Assembly (NCBI GenBank): GCA_020310875.1 | Contig: CM035414.1 | Coordinates: forward strand, 192,030,435-192,094,434 | Reading direction: 5' to 3' | Origin: Ceratopteris richardii | Lineage: Eukaryota; Streptophyta; Polypodiopsida; Polypodiales; Pteridaceae | DNA: 64,000 nucleotides | Translations under genes and position numbers: made by a program | Shown here: piece after piece, positions 31,407 to 42,414 of the stretch | How positions within the stretch are numbered: position 1 is the first letter of the stretch | How the letters are laid out: each line of letters opens with the position of its first letter | Notes under the pieces: model-generated | Told to the model about the DNA's origin: nothing | The model's database searches: none | Seen by the model: the letters and a program-made list of their open reading frames with translations, nothing else

Positions 31407-32037
31407 TGTAGCTCAGTGATGAGTAGCACCTCCTTTAATGTCAATCCGGGAAGACATGAGGATGGTATGAAGACCTCGAACAAGTGATGGCACAAGTGTG
31501 GGAGTGAGAAGCACACAAACATGCACACACATACACACACATGCGCACGCAAGGCAAGAACAAAGAGAGAGACAATGGAGTTCTTTAGATTACTCAAAAG
31601 TGCTCTTACAAGTTCGATTCTACAACAAGCTAACCTCAAAAATGAGCTCTCTAGCTCTTTTTATAGTTTTTTACTAGATTTTGCCTTGTCTAGACCTAGT
31701 GTCCGACCTAGTTAAAAATTAGGTTCTAGGGCCTATTTGAGGGCTCAAACGAAGTCTAAAATTATGAAAATTGGTACGATGATACGTCTAATACTCCTCA
31801 AGCTCGAGGACTCCTCGGCTTGCACAAAATGGAGTTACAAAAAGGTGAAATGGTATTTACAATGATTTGTAGTGATGATAATCACTCTTATGAGGGTGTT
31901 GATTTGGAAAAATTTGAATGGCCTACTTGCCAGATCTTCGTTGACTACTTTGTCTACTTGTGCCTTCTCTCCACTCTGGCTCCCTTCTTTGGCTTCCTTG
32001 TCTTGTGAGTCCTTGGTTGCTTTGACTGCTGCCAACA
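31407..32037 (-). repeat. 5' LTR of element B
   Basis: On the plus strand it starts TGTAGCTC and ends GCCAACA. It is related to the LTRs of E (49,195-49,824, same length) and C. A minus-strand TATA box (TATAAAAAG) lies at 31,657-31,665 and the palindromic core GAGGACTCCTC at 31,806-31,816. The flank at 32,038 lacks a polypurine tract, so this is not the 3' LTR of element E. Confidence 0.85.
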
Positions 32038-32792
32038 ACAAGGTTATGCCAAAGGCACATGGTTGTTGTTGGTCGAGGCTTTTGATGTTACTTGCAGACT
32101 TGATGCAATCTTTGTTTGGATGTGGCAATTGGATCTTGAAATGATGTAATCCTCCCTATATGGATCCATTTTAGAATAGTGGTTGGCCTTATAGATATCA
32201 CATCTAGCCTCTTCTTGTTTGGATGGTTGCTGAAACTTGGTGTCGAGTGTGGTTGGCTCTTTGGTTCTATGGAAGGTACTGGAACTTTTGGCTTCCAAAC
32301 CCATATCCTTGATGATTGTCTTCTTACTTTTGCCGAAGGGTTGAGTTTATCTTCTTCTGTTCTTTGTGTTTGGTTCTTACCCTTTTCTCTCCTTGGCTTC
32401 TTTGTTGGGACTTTTTGCATGGTAGAGAGCATAGGCCTTTGTGCATGTAAGAGTGCTTTGGGAACCCACATGTGTAATCGCCCTTGTCAAGCTGCAACTA
32501 ATTTTTTTGGTACCCAAATTTTTCGAAGACCTTTTTGTTGAGCTACTACTGGTTGCTTGGTTCTTACCTTCCCATGGTTGGCTTGCCTGGGTGGGAATTG
32601 TAGTGGCACGGCTAGTGGTTGCTCTCCTTTTCATACCCAAATCTGCTTTATGCCTGGAACTACTTTACTCTTGAGGGCTCTTTGTCTATTTGATATACCA
32701 ATTGCCGTGTACTGTTTTGCTTGCTCCTGAGGTTGAACTACAATGGATCATTTACTCTTCGAAAAAGAAGGAGGGTCTGCTTGCCTTTGCAA
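32038..32792 (-). pseudogene. element E linker with W-V-P-K motifs
   Basis: Overlapping broken frames on the minus strand show IWVWK, MWVPK, IWVPKK and IWV in a Lys/Gln/Ser-rich context, matching the linkers of A, B and C. It follows the second protease domain and is cut by the LTR of element B. Confidence 0.55.
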
Positions 32793-33272
32793 CTATTCTT
32801 CCATGATTGAGTTCTTCTGGATCATAGAGCTTTTGACACATACAACATCTTGTTCGTGAAGATTAGTCTTAGCGAAACTAAGAGAGTGTGTGGTGCCATG
32901 ATCTGTGGGCATGCAGTTCTCTGATTCTAATGTAATGCATTGTTCATGTACCCAAACTTGAAGAAGTTGGCTTCCTAGGTTCAAGTTGACTACATCATCA
33001 TAAATCCAATCTTGACCCAAGACAAGTGGCTCTGTAAGGTCCTCATCGTGACACACTAGCATTTTGACTTTCATTGGAACATCTTGAAGGTAGATGGGAA
33101 GTTCCACGTCACCCAAACAAGGGGTTTCCACACCTCCCAAACCTATGAGATAGGCTTCTACGGGCTTGATGTTCAATTGTAAGTCTTGGCAGTATGAAAG
33201 TCTAACTGCACTAGTTGTTGCACCTGAGTCAACCAAGGCTCTCACAGTCCTTACACTCTTTCTTCGTCCTAC
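32793..33272 (-). pseudogene. element E second retropepsin-like domain
   Basis: In frame with the integrase C-terminus behind a TAG (33,273-33,275), it has LVDSGATT (Asp near 33,230), AYLIGLGGVETPC, VCHDEDL and LVLGQDWIYD. The fold is complete from D-S-G-A to LGQD. It is very close to the B domain in wording, which suggests selection on this region before decay. Confidence 0.8.
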
Positions 33273-34015
33273 CTACACGGTCACAAAGGAACGTCCATCG
33301 ATTATGTGAGAAGTAATTATGCCCGATTTTTGGCAAATGTCCATGCGATATTTTGGGGCTTTTGGTTTGACATATAGGCCTAATTTCCTTAACTTATTTC
33401 GCCTAATACATTCTCTAGCCTCTACCTGTGCTTCTTCTATGACCCTCAACTCTTCTTCTTTTTGCTTCTTAGCAGTGTTGAGTCTCATTAATGGATCCTC
33501 TGTAAGGGGTTCTTGATACAGCTTGACTCGACATCCACTAATATAATTTGGCAAGATGTCACTTTCCAAAGTGTCCAATTGAATCGCACCGCTAGTGGAA
33601 ACTCGATTTATGATCATGGGTCCATATCCTCTTTTTTCCAATTTATGAGCATGTTGCTTTAGCATATAAACCAACACTAGATCTCCTTCTTTCAATCCTT
33701 TACCTTTGATGTGTGCATCAAACTATGCCTTTTGTCTTTTCTTTGCTGCATAGATGCCTGCGACAACTCATAGTCACGTCTCCCCTAAGCATTCTAGATC
33801 AAAGATCTTGGAAGACAACTCATGCCCATTCCACTCATGCTCTTCTGCTACTCTTAAAGTTGGGATTAAAAAATCTAATGGTAGCACAACATTCTGTCCG
33901 AAGACCATCTATAATGGGGTGGCATTGAGTACCATTTTGTAGGCAACTCGGTAAGTCCGAATAGCATGATGAAGTTGTTTGTCCCAATCAAAGCGTTTAT
34001 TAGTTATCACTTTTG
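33273..34015 (-). pseudogene. pol: element E integrase C-terminal region
   Basis: After a frameshift past the catalytic Glu, the sequence resumes with the region equal to GDLVLVY and the GPY/F-like module (KRGYGPMIINRVSTSG, SGCRVKLYQ) at 33,450-33,695, then a charged helix leading into the second protease domain in the same frame. Confidence 0.8.
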
Positions 34016-35177
34016 TCAATATGTTGCATAGGATCTTATTTTGCTCTCGGCTTGTCCATTAGCTTGTGGATGATAGGGGGCAGACTTCTTATGTATCACC
34101 AAGAATTCTTGGAGAAGATTTTCAATGACTTCATTCAAGAAGTGAGTACCTCTATCACTTACTAACTCTATTGGTAGTCCATATCTCATGAACACGTTCT
34201 CAAATAAGAACTTTCTAGTCGTTTGAGCATCATTCTTTGTTGTGGCTTTGACTTCTACCCACTTTGTAAGGTAGTCGGTGGCTACAATAATGTATTCTGC
34301 ATGGGAGTTTCTAGCTCCGGGATTAATAGGACCTACAAAGTCTATACCCCAAGTCTTCGAGAATGCACGCCCTACCATCATTGGCCTCAAAGGCATCTCG
34401 TCTTTTCTTATCGGATATTGTGCATGTTGGCATGTATCACATTTCTTCACATAGTTATGTGCATACATATGAAGAGTGGCCCACCAAATTCCTCAAAATA
34501 GAATATTCTTAATTACTCCATCAGGACCAAAATGTCTACTTGCATCACTATTATGGGTAGTTTCTAAGATTTGCAAATAGTATGACTCGTGAACACACAA
34601 TCTTAAGTAATCATATCTGCCTCTTTGATATAGGTTGTCTCCAACTAAGGCATAGTCCTGAGCCTCTTACTCCATGCTTCTTCTTCTTACTAGACTAGCC
34701 TCATTGAGTAATGTTCCCAATCTCATGAATTCTACCAATGAAGCACTCCAGTCTCCAATTAATGACATGTGATAAAGGGTAGCATGCTCCACTGGGGGTT
34801 TCTCCTTGCATATTGGACAATTCTTAATCCACTCATGAATTTCTTTGTCCATGCTAGGCCAATACACTCCTAAACGTGTTAGATTGCAATGTTCGTTGTT
34901 TAGAATAGTGATTTCCTAGCAATCTTTCATGGGCTTGTTGCAACCAACTACTATGTTCATCATCCTCGACACAATAAGCTAATACACCATTTGTATCTTG
35001 TTTGTACATGCTTCCTACCAATATTTGATATTTTTGTGATCTTACAATTTCTTCTTTGTTTTTCTTTAGGTTCTTATTTGCAGGTCCAAAGGTTAAGACA
35101 GGTACCAACTTATTTGCCCATTTAGGAACAACTTCTAATTTGAATAGATAAGCATCAGGCAATTCATCAGACACTCC
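34016..35177 (-). pseudogene. pol: element E integrase with two H2C2 modules and core
   Basis: Fragments in changing frames show the first H2C2 module (AHERLLGNHYSK near 34,930, CPICKEK near 34,800), the second module with HFGPDG and CDTCQ near 34,430, and the catalytic core with WGIDFVGP, SDRGTHF and QANGQAES (34,016-34,468). Catalytic residues are present but frameshifts and stops break the chain. Confidence 0.85.
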
Positions 35178-35530
35178 TTATGGTGACTCGCTTGAAGTGA
35201 TGCGAGAAAGATGGTGTGTCTTGAGATGGGTTCAACCTTTCCTAACAACCACTTCAAAGTCATATTCCATTAGTAAGAGAAACCATCTTACTAAGTGTCC
35301 TGTATTGCAAGGTTTGTTGACCAAATATAATAAAGCTTGATGATCAGTAAAAAACTTGAACTTGTTGGCCAATAGATAGTGTCTAAACTTCTTCACAACA
35401 TATACTATGCCTAAACCTTCTCAATCAGTTGTGGTATAGTTTCATTTAGCAGCGTTCAATTGCCTCCTAGCATATGCTATAGGCAAATCTAAATTTCCTT
35501 CACTTGTTGGTTGTGACATCACACATCCTT
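35178..35530 (-). pseudogene. pol: element E RNase H remnant
   Basis: The RNase H begins abruptly inside the domain (GCVMSQPTSEG) because of the upstream deletion, and goes on through DHQALLYLVNKPC to a TAA at 35,178-35,180. This TAA stands at the same codon as the one in element B (23,529-23,531). Confidence 0.8.
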
Positions 35531-35948
35531 CATGGGAGTAGTCTGAACAATGAGCATGAGAGTCATTTTTTGAGATCAAAGGGGTCACTAGCACCAATGC
35601 TCTATTAAGGTTCTCCTCTGCACTGCATACTTAACTGGAATCACATTGGCAGGAGCTGATGGTTGGTGTCCTAGGACTGGTTGTGGCCTATATGGTACCT
35701 GATATGGTTGTTGTGGCCTATAATATAGCTGTTGGTATTGATTCTAATACCTACCCTATGGATAAGGTTATTGATAATTCTGTTTGATAGCATGCATGTT
35801 GTATGGGAAATCTTGAGCGGTGTGGTTCATGTATATTCTCTCAATAGTGCAATACAGAGCATTAGAGTTTCCTTGGGTTGAGCCATGGTCGGAAAAACAT
35901 TAGCCATGTGGTGTCCTCCATAATTGTAGCATCGCTTCCATGAGGTGA
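35531..35948 (-). pseudogene. gag: element E gag, part after element C
   Basis: Immediately next to the CCCTT duplication, the minus strand gives a degraded knuckle (CYNYGGHHMANV), then a Gln/Pro-rich stretch with ALLREYT and QPVLGHQ words matching gag of B. Near 35,530 it jumps to RNase H. The second Cys of the knuckle is Tyr. Confidence 0.7.
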
Positions 35949-35953
35949 CCCTT
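35949..35953. repeat. target site duplication of element C, left copy
   Basis: CCCTT, identical to 46,175-46,179, directly outside the TGTTG end of the LTR. Confidence 0.92.
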
Positions 35954-36627
35954 TGTTGCTCTAGCACAATGGTGAGAACCACGTTAAGAAGCTCCACCTC
36001 CTTAATGTCAATCTGCAGAAGAGATAGGAGTGATATGAAGATCATGAATGTGAGATGTAGTGAGAGTGAAGGTGAGAAGCATAGAGATGCACACACACAT
36101 ACACACACATGAAGAGACAAGCAAGACACAATGGAAGGTAGGAGAATTAGACTCTATTCCCAAGATCAATTACAAGCTCAAAATAGCTCCAAGCTCTTCT
36201 CTAATCACACAAGCTCACCTCAAAAATGAGCTCTCTAGCACTTGTTATAGTTTCTAGACTAGTTTTGACCGATTTCACATCTAGTGACGGGCATAGTTAA
36301 AAAATAGGTTCTAGGTGCTATTTGAAAGGGTAGACGATGTCTAAAAATAACCAAAATTGGTAGGCTCATTCTACCTAAGCTCCTCAAGCTCGAGGACTCA
36401 TCGGCTTACAGAAAATGGAGCATATGATTACAAAAAGGGGTTTTTCTATGTTACATATGGTACATGAGTGATAAAAATCACTATTGGAGGTTTTTGAAAA
36501 GTATTTTAAAACATATTTGTTTGAAAAAATAATTCGACTGACTCCCTGCTACTTTGTTGTGCTCTGTCTTTACATGCTTCCATGTCGTCTATGCCTCTGG
36601 CTACTATGTCTCAGGCTACTGCCAATA
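35954..36627 (-). repeat. 3' LTR of element C
   Basis: On the plus strand it starts TGTTGCTC and ends CCAATA, the latter a mutated form of the CCAACA end of its partner at 45,532-46,174. It is about 30 bp longer than the partner because of an indel near 36,100. The palindromic core (36,392-36,402) has one mismatch. Confidence 0.92.
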
Positions 36628-36642
36628 CCCCCCTCCCTCTCG
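36628..36642 (-). other. polypurine tract of element C
   Basis: The minus strand reads GAGAGGGAGGGGGG next to the 3' LTR, an almost pure purine run. Confidence 0.85.
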
Positions 36643-37498
36643 CTATTGTCGTCCTCGACAGAACCTTGTTGTGGGGTCTATCGGATATAATTTGTAGGAG
36701 GTCGTGAGCGAGGGTGTGCTCTGACAGACGGATACCTCTGGCAAGATCGGCTTCAAGCTTCTCCCAATCGATGGGTTGAGGTTCCTCTGGTGGTAGGAGT
36801 CGTTAATGTGTGGAGTACACCAATTGTTCACAGGGAAATAATTGTAATAGATGTGTAGGCCTACTTATGAGCACCTCTGAGTGATACTCCCAAAAACCTG
36901 TAGTGAACATTTCTTCAAAGGTCTGCTTATAGCACGCCGGTAAGTATTTGATTCGACAGTGCTAGGCATAACACACCCGGAGCGATGGTGTCCTACTCAT
37001 GTCATGAGCTACATCTTGATTACCATGCTCAAAACCCGGGCTGTTCACATGTGGTGCCTTGACGCGACGGAAGACTTTGAATACCATCTGCATCATGTCA
37101 AAGATTTTGACAGTCATATGCACTGCTACATCATCCATTCATCGTAAGCAAGGGAGCCAGTGTCTAATGGTTGCCATCATATAGCCTACGGTGGTCGGTC
37201 TGGTGGGTGGAGTGAAGTACGGGTAATTGAGCCAATCCTGGCATTGCTTGTTGTTCTGTACTTTAATTGCAAATGCCTTCCAAGAACGACGACGTGGCAT
37301 GGGTCCCCAACATGGGTTATACTTTAAGTGCAGTGGTGCCTTGGCCCATGTGCTCATCATCTCGGGGTATTCTTGTAATAAATCTTGGTGCCAAGTTGGC
37401 TGATATATTTCTCCTCTCTGTGCATCTGTTGGAAAATCTTCAAGCTCAAACTAGGTCGCGTGGGAGGGTTTCTTGCATGTTTCTTTTTCTATGGCTTG
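36643..37498 (-). pseudogene. element C additional ORF: C-terminal domain
   Basis: Broken frames show PCWGPMPRRR, DWLNYPYF and, near 36,900, QTFEEMFTTGFWE. These words and their order match the C-terminal domain of element A (17,940-18,600). The basic tail of A is not seen. Function unknown. Confidence 0.65.
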
Positions 37499-38455
37499 CT
37501 AATATTCTACCATTATCATAAAGTATGGCTTGTATTGTAGCTCATGCCCAGATATGTATCTGCGAGGGCCCAAGTGAGCAAAGTACGGGGATTGTAAAAT
37601 TCGTTCTTCTATCATGGCCATTGCATGTAGCTGACCTTCCACCCGTGCAGAGTGGGTCCTTCCAAGCTCTTCAACCGTCTTCATCCATGCGGGAGTAGGA
37701 AGTTCAAAAGTCATCTGGCTTTCGTCCGTGACGTGTCTGCCTGAGATGGGTTGGGGTTCATATGCTTCTTCAAAAGTGTCCTCCACCGGGATAGTCACTG
37801 TTTCTTCATCTGCTGGTAGTTCCGGTGGGGAATCTGGTCTAGGGGGTGCTTCATATGCTGCGATCTGTGTTTGGAGAGTAGTTACCTGGGACCGTAAAGC
37901 GTTGAGTTCCTCAATGATCTCAGGAGATGTGTCCACAGGAGCTGGTGGTGCTTGTTGTACTAGTGCTCATAACTGTAATAGTTTGTTCCTCTTTGAGCTT
38001 TTGGTATTCCTCATTCATACTATCATACTCCTCTAATAATCTGACATGATCTTCCAATAACATCTTCATGGATTTGGAGGGGACAGCTTTGAAGCGACTA
38101 GGACTCAAGGGCTCGTCCGGTTGATCTAACACAGCTTCCAAGTTCTCTCTGTTCTGTTCCTGTAGAGGTTGGTTCTCTTCTTTAGCTACTGCCAAGTGAC
38201 CTCTGAGTAATCCCATGTTTCTGGTAAGTGTCGCATTGCAAATAGTCTGAGCTCTTAACAAATTGTCTATATCTGTAACAGCCTCTTTTGTCTTCTGTTC
38301 ACTTTCGAGTTCCAATTTGTGGTAGGCTTGGCGTAGCTCTTGGTAGCGGGTGTTAAGCGATGCATTCTCGATTGATAATGAATTGAGCTGCGACTGTAAA
38401 TCGTTCGTTGTCTGCTGCAGTGTCTGGTAACTAGTTCCAAGAGATGCAAACTCAT
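37499..38455 (-). pseudogene. element C additional ORF: coiled coil
   Basis: Several overlapping frames with heptad-like sequence rich in Leu, Glu, Gln and Asn (for example ELNALRSQVTTLQTQI at about 37,840-37,910 and LLEDHVRLLEEYDSMNEEY near 38,040). It corresponds to the long coiled coil of element A and includes an acidic Pro-rich interruption at about 37,740-37,850. Confidence 0.65.
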
Positions 38456-39529
38456 CTCATACTTGGGTCATGCATGCGAACATCTGACAAAACGCAGTGT
38501 CGATAGTGGGTGATAAAATTAATGGTGTAGTGAATGCAGATGCTGTGTGTGGGTATCGATGCAAGGGGAATGGGAAATGGGGATGGGAACGTGGATGCAG
38601 TGGTGATTGTGGAAAAAAGTGAGGTGCCGAAATATGGTGGTGCAAGGGGAGATGTGATTCGTGGTACTGTGGGGGGTGATATATCCATGTCACTAGATGT
38701 GGTGTTGAGTGTCGTGAGTGTGAATAGTGGAGTGATAGTGGGTGCATGTGTGGGTGTAAATACGGGATTTACAAAAGTGGCAGAATAATTTATAGAGGGG
38801 GTCTCTTGTACTGCTTGGTGAAAAGGCGAAAGAGGAAAGACAGTGGGTCGGGGAGGTGATATAGGGGAGAAAGTCAACGGGAGTGGAAATGGAAAAACGG
38901 ATCTTGGAGGAGTGGGGAAGGATGGGAAGGATGGATGGAGAAATGGACTGGATAGAAAGGTAGAAGTCCTAGGAGGTAGACTAGGTTGAGTGGGTGTGGA
39001 AAGGGTGAGAGGAATGGAAGCGACAAAGGCTTCTGCTATAGCACTATCCAAAGACGTGGATGGTCTGGGAGAGGTAGGATGTATGGGAGAGACTGGAGGG
39101 ATGGGAGGTGAAAGAGGAGCGGTTGGGGTGGTGGGTACTTCGACAACTATGGTGGTATGTACAATAGTAGTGTCGGGGTGGGGAGTCGATGACAATGGTG
39201 TCTTCTGCCAAGGAGCCTTCAGAGGTGAGACGTGCTTCCCTGGCCTGTTCTGAAGATTGGGCACCCATTGGTACATGAATGTATTGACCAGGTTTTGTTA
39301 GTAAGCGAACTCTGTGCGGGTCAAACTGCGGTAATGGCTTCCTCTGCAAATATCTTGATGCTTCATTTGTGCCCACAGACTTAACTAGTTCTCTGAAGCC
39401 TTTGATGTACGCTTCTTCGAAGCCTCCTCTAACGAGTTCCTGTTCTATAAGCGCTTGGCTTTCTTCCTCAGATAACTTTTTGTGTGCCCAAACTTTTTCC
39501 ATGGTGCGATATAAATTCTTGATCGCCAA
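38456..39529 (-). pseudogene. element C additional ORF: helical stretch and Pro/Ser/Thr-rich region
   Basis: The open frame 39,044-39,529 starts with a helical region (RTMEKVWAHKKLSEEE) matching B (1,062-1,781). A frame change then leads to about 250 residues dominated by Pro, Ser and Thr (38,452-39,276). Such composition is extended and could be a stalk or a flexible spacer. Element A lacks it. Confidence 0.65.
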
Positions 39530-39600
39530 AGTGTAGGCAGCAGCTTCATATGTCTCATCTTCATAAGTGCTTGTGTAAGAGGGTTGAGGCGATGGGGACT

Positions 39601-40603
39601 CTAGGACTTGTAGGCATGGGATAGTTCCTCGTATGCGCTTTCCTGCCCCTTGCTAGATTGTCTGGCTTTCTTGGCCTTCCTTTTAAATGCCTTCAACTCT
39701 TCACTTGTCATCACATGCTCTATTGGCAAGTCGTATGCCAAACACATATAAACAATGCGCGTGAGAGCGCAGCATCCATGGATGACTTTCTTTCTCTCCC
39801 ATCTATGTTGTGCTAGGTACAACTGATCAATAATCCAGCTGGTGAGGTCTACAGTTTGTGGTCCAATACAAGATAAATATATTCCAAACCAAATGCGCTT
39901 GTGGGGCATGGTGAATCGATCTTGATCTGGAAATGCGAAATGTTGCATACATATCCTTAAAGGTTTAGAGAGCTCAGGTGTGATTGCTGAAATATCTTCC
40001 CACTTGATGACATCTCCACATCTCATTGGCTCTGGAATCAGCCTCTCTCGCTCTGTCGGAGTATGCATTTCATGTATCTTGATTGCAACTCTAATTAGAT
40101 CTTTAGAAAGGCAAAACTTCTTAAATGGCAGATCATTTACCAAGGACGGCAAAATGAATGTGCCCAGCAAATCCTTGTTTTCCAAAGCCATCAATGTGGT
40201 TACTAGGTAATAGCATTTGTAGAAATCTGGTTTAGGCAATGGATCACTGAAGTATTCAGTGAAGCCAGCTCTCACCCAAACATGCTTCAAGTCTTCTCTA
40301 TTCTGTAGTGCTTCAAACTCACTTTGAGAAAAACTGGTACTTGCCCCACGTACGGTTATCAAAAGTCAAATTGGCATCAAAGATAAAATCTGTGTCTACC
40401 AACGGTCTTGCTAGCCCTTGAAACCAATGTGAGTTACAATAAATTTTTTCAGTATATCCCCTAGGAGGGTCATCGATCGGCATGGGTCCTGGGAAGCCTT
40501 GAAATTCCGATGGTTGAGCCCTCGGATGGGGCTCAGCTAGCAGTTCCCCAATATTGGCCATAGGTATGCTGGGGCCAGCTTTAGATTTTCCTTCTGTCTG
40601 CAT
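39601..40603 (-). pseudogene. element C additional ORF: conserved N-terminal domain
   Basis: Two frames (40,319-40,603 and 39,601-40,362) joined by a frameshift give the best copy of this domain. Words shared with A and B include HWF, PLPKPDF, MHTPTE, QHFAFP and CALTRIVY. About 330 residues long. A candidate splice acceptor (TTTTGTAGCAG on the minus strand) lies about 27 bp before the ATG at 40,603. The pattern recalls, without proving kinship, the putative plant transposon domain of Athila 3' ORFs. Confidence 0.7.
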
Positions 40604-41685
40604 GGTGATGAATGCGAGTGTGGAGAAGATCTGCTACAAAAGATTAACACATTAGTATGGAAATTAATCATGATCCCATTAAACTGAGACCGCAATCCCT
40701 TTCCATAACCGATGTGTAACCCGTGTAGCCGAGTGTTGTGAGGTGATTTATGGAATGATTTGTGCAAACTAATGCAGGTCTCTAGACACCTACATGCTTC
40801 AGATAATGCATACATTGCTTTATGAGATGATATTACAAGTGATGTTCGGTGTTGTGTGTGAATTTGTACAAGGTTCAGTTGTGGGTGAGTTATTACAAGG
40901 GTAGTGTTTAGTCGGGGTGGGAGTAATGTTAGACAACGGTACATCAGGAGACTTCTGGATACGTTTCGACATCCATTTCCTAAGAGTTTCTGAGCGGGTG
41001 GTATGTTTCTGCTGAGGGACAAAAGGTGATATTGGATGTGGTGGTATTGAGGGATGAAAAGATTTCTTAGGGTTATATATTACATGGCTTGAGTGTTGAG
41101 CTATGATACACTGTTTGGGTACCCATATCTACATGGGTGTGGGTCGATTTGTAAGGTACTTCTTGGTGATCCAAATCTGTCAACTGTTCTTACTTGTAGA
41201 AGAAGGTTGAGGTGATGTCGAATACAGACTTTGATTCTGCCTTAACTTCTTCTTATCATTGTCTGCATCGTTGAAATCTGTCTATGCATTCTTTCCTTTT
41301 GGCACCCATATTTGTCTCGTGCCTCTTGCTTTGTGATATTGATACAGCTTTCCTCCTTATGTCATCTGATATGATCGTCGGTTTGGGTTCCTCCGTTGTG
41401 GTTGACTCCTTCGTGGTTGAGGTTGAGAGGTCGGATGGACACTCTGCTTTGGAAAAGAAGGGAGGTCCAACACTTGCAAAACCTGCCCATTAGGAAGTGC
41501 ATCATTTTTTATCAAAAATCTAGGCCAGTCCGCAGTAAGTGTGGAAGGATGGGCACCGCAGGGTGTTTTGCCCATGTGGCTGCTGATGCAGTCTACCTGA
41601 CCACTGATTTTCCCCATTTGTCGTGCAATGGTCCCCATTTGTCTGCTGTTGGAAGATGGGGGAAAATCTCTTGACAATCTTTTGT
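40604..41685 (-). pseudogene. element C linker with W-[VI]-[PT]-K motifs
   Basis: On the minus strand three motifs are readable: QIWVPK (41,297-41,314), QIWITK (41,162-41,179) and IWVPK (41,114-41,128). The context is rich in Gln, Asn, Ser and Lys with stops. It equals the linker of A, B and E. Confidence 0.55.
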
Positions 41686-42411
41686 CTAGCAACAATCCAT
41701 CGCCAAGCTCTCATGGGTTGACTTTGGAGGGAGCATGCTTAGTCGAGGGATTTGGCCAAATATCTTCCGGTCCTCCGTTGCATATGTTTCATAGGGTCTA
41801 GGGTTACATACCTCAGGTGGAGTGTTGTTAGGGAAGTCAAGCGGTATCACTCGCTGCTGATCTAAGGTTCCAATCTGTAAGAAGCCTTGTCTAAGCTTTA
41901 GGTCCACTGAGTGATCGTATAGCCAATCTTGGCCAAGGATAAGGGGTTCTATCAGGTCCTCGTCATGGCACACTAGTAGCTTTGCTATCATGGTCACATC
42001 GTGTATGAGGATAGGAAGGTCCACCTCACCCATGCAAGGGGTTTCCATGCCTCCTAGCCCTATGAGGTATGCCTCAATTGGCCGCATTTCTATTCCTGAG
42101 TCCTTATAGTGGGACCATCTAATTGCACTAGTTGTAGCACCTGAGTCAATTAAAACCCTGAGCTCTTGGCAAGGGTTTCCATGCTCTAGCCTGACTGTAA
42201 TGAATGGTCTCCTATCCACTATGAAAGGATGAGTACTTGACTTTACTTGACACATGGCCATGGGGTATCTGGGTGTTGTTTCCAGATGGTTATAATGATC
42301 TCTCCCTAGTCCTTGTCTTCTTAGCTTCATGCGCTTAATGCGTTCTATAGCTTCTTCCAGAGCTTCAACACGTATTCTATTTTCTTCCTCCTTATGCTTC
42401 TTTGCCAACAT
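41686..42411 (-). pseudogene. element C second retropepsin-like domain
   Basis: A clean frame of about 240 codons, in phase with the integrase C-terminus and separated by one TGA (42,412-42,414). A basic helix (about residues 1-35) precedes LIDSGATT (Asp near 42,147), AYLIGLGGMETPC, VCHDEDL and LILGQDWLYD. Since C has lost the canonical protease but keeps this one, the two are clearly separate genes by position. The open state of this frame in a damaged element is notable. Confidence 0.82.
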
Positions 42412-42414
42412 GAG

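Larger units (their letters stand above)
860..32037 (-). mobile_element. element B: Ty3/gypsy retrotransposon, interrupted by element A
   Basis: On the minus strand the order is 5' LTR (31,407-32,037), tRNA-Asp primer site (31,381-31,398), leader array, gag, protease-reverse transcriptase, RNase H, integrase, second protease-like domain, linker, then after the 3,200-20,131 interruption the additional ORF (about 860-3,173). The two sides of element A match the consecutive parts of element C, which shows they belong to one element. B's additional ORF fades out near 860 and its 3' LTR is not in the window. Its 5' LTR abuts the linker of element E, without the purine tract that would mark an E 3' LTR, so B is best read as an insertion in E. 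Its reading frames carry several stops and frameshifts. Confidence 0.8.

Noticed and set aside
31407-32037. 3' LTR of element E paired with 49,195-49,824
   Set aside because: No polypurine tract adjoins it on the E side, while a tRNA-Asp primer site and leader of B adjoin it on the other side.
38534-39253. Plus-strand Gly/Val-rich ORFs in element C
   Set aside because: The same shadow effect of the Pro/Ser/Thr-rich minus-strand region.
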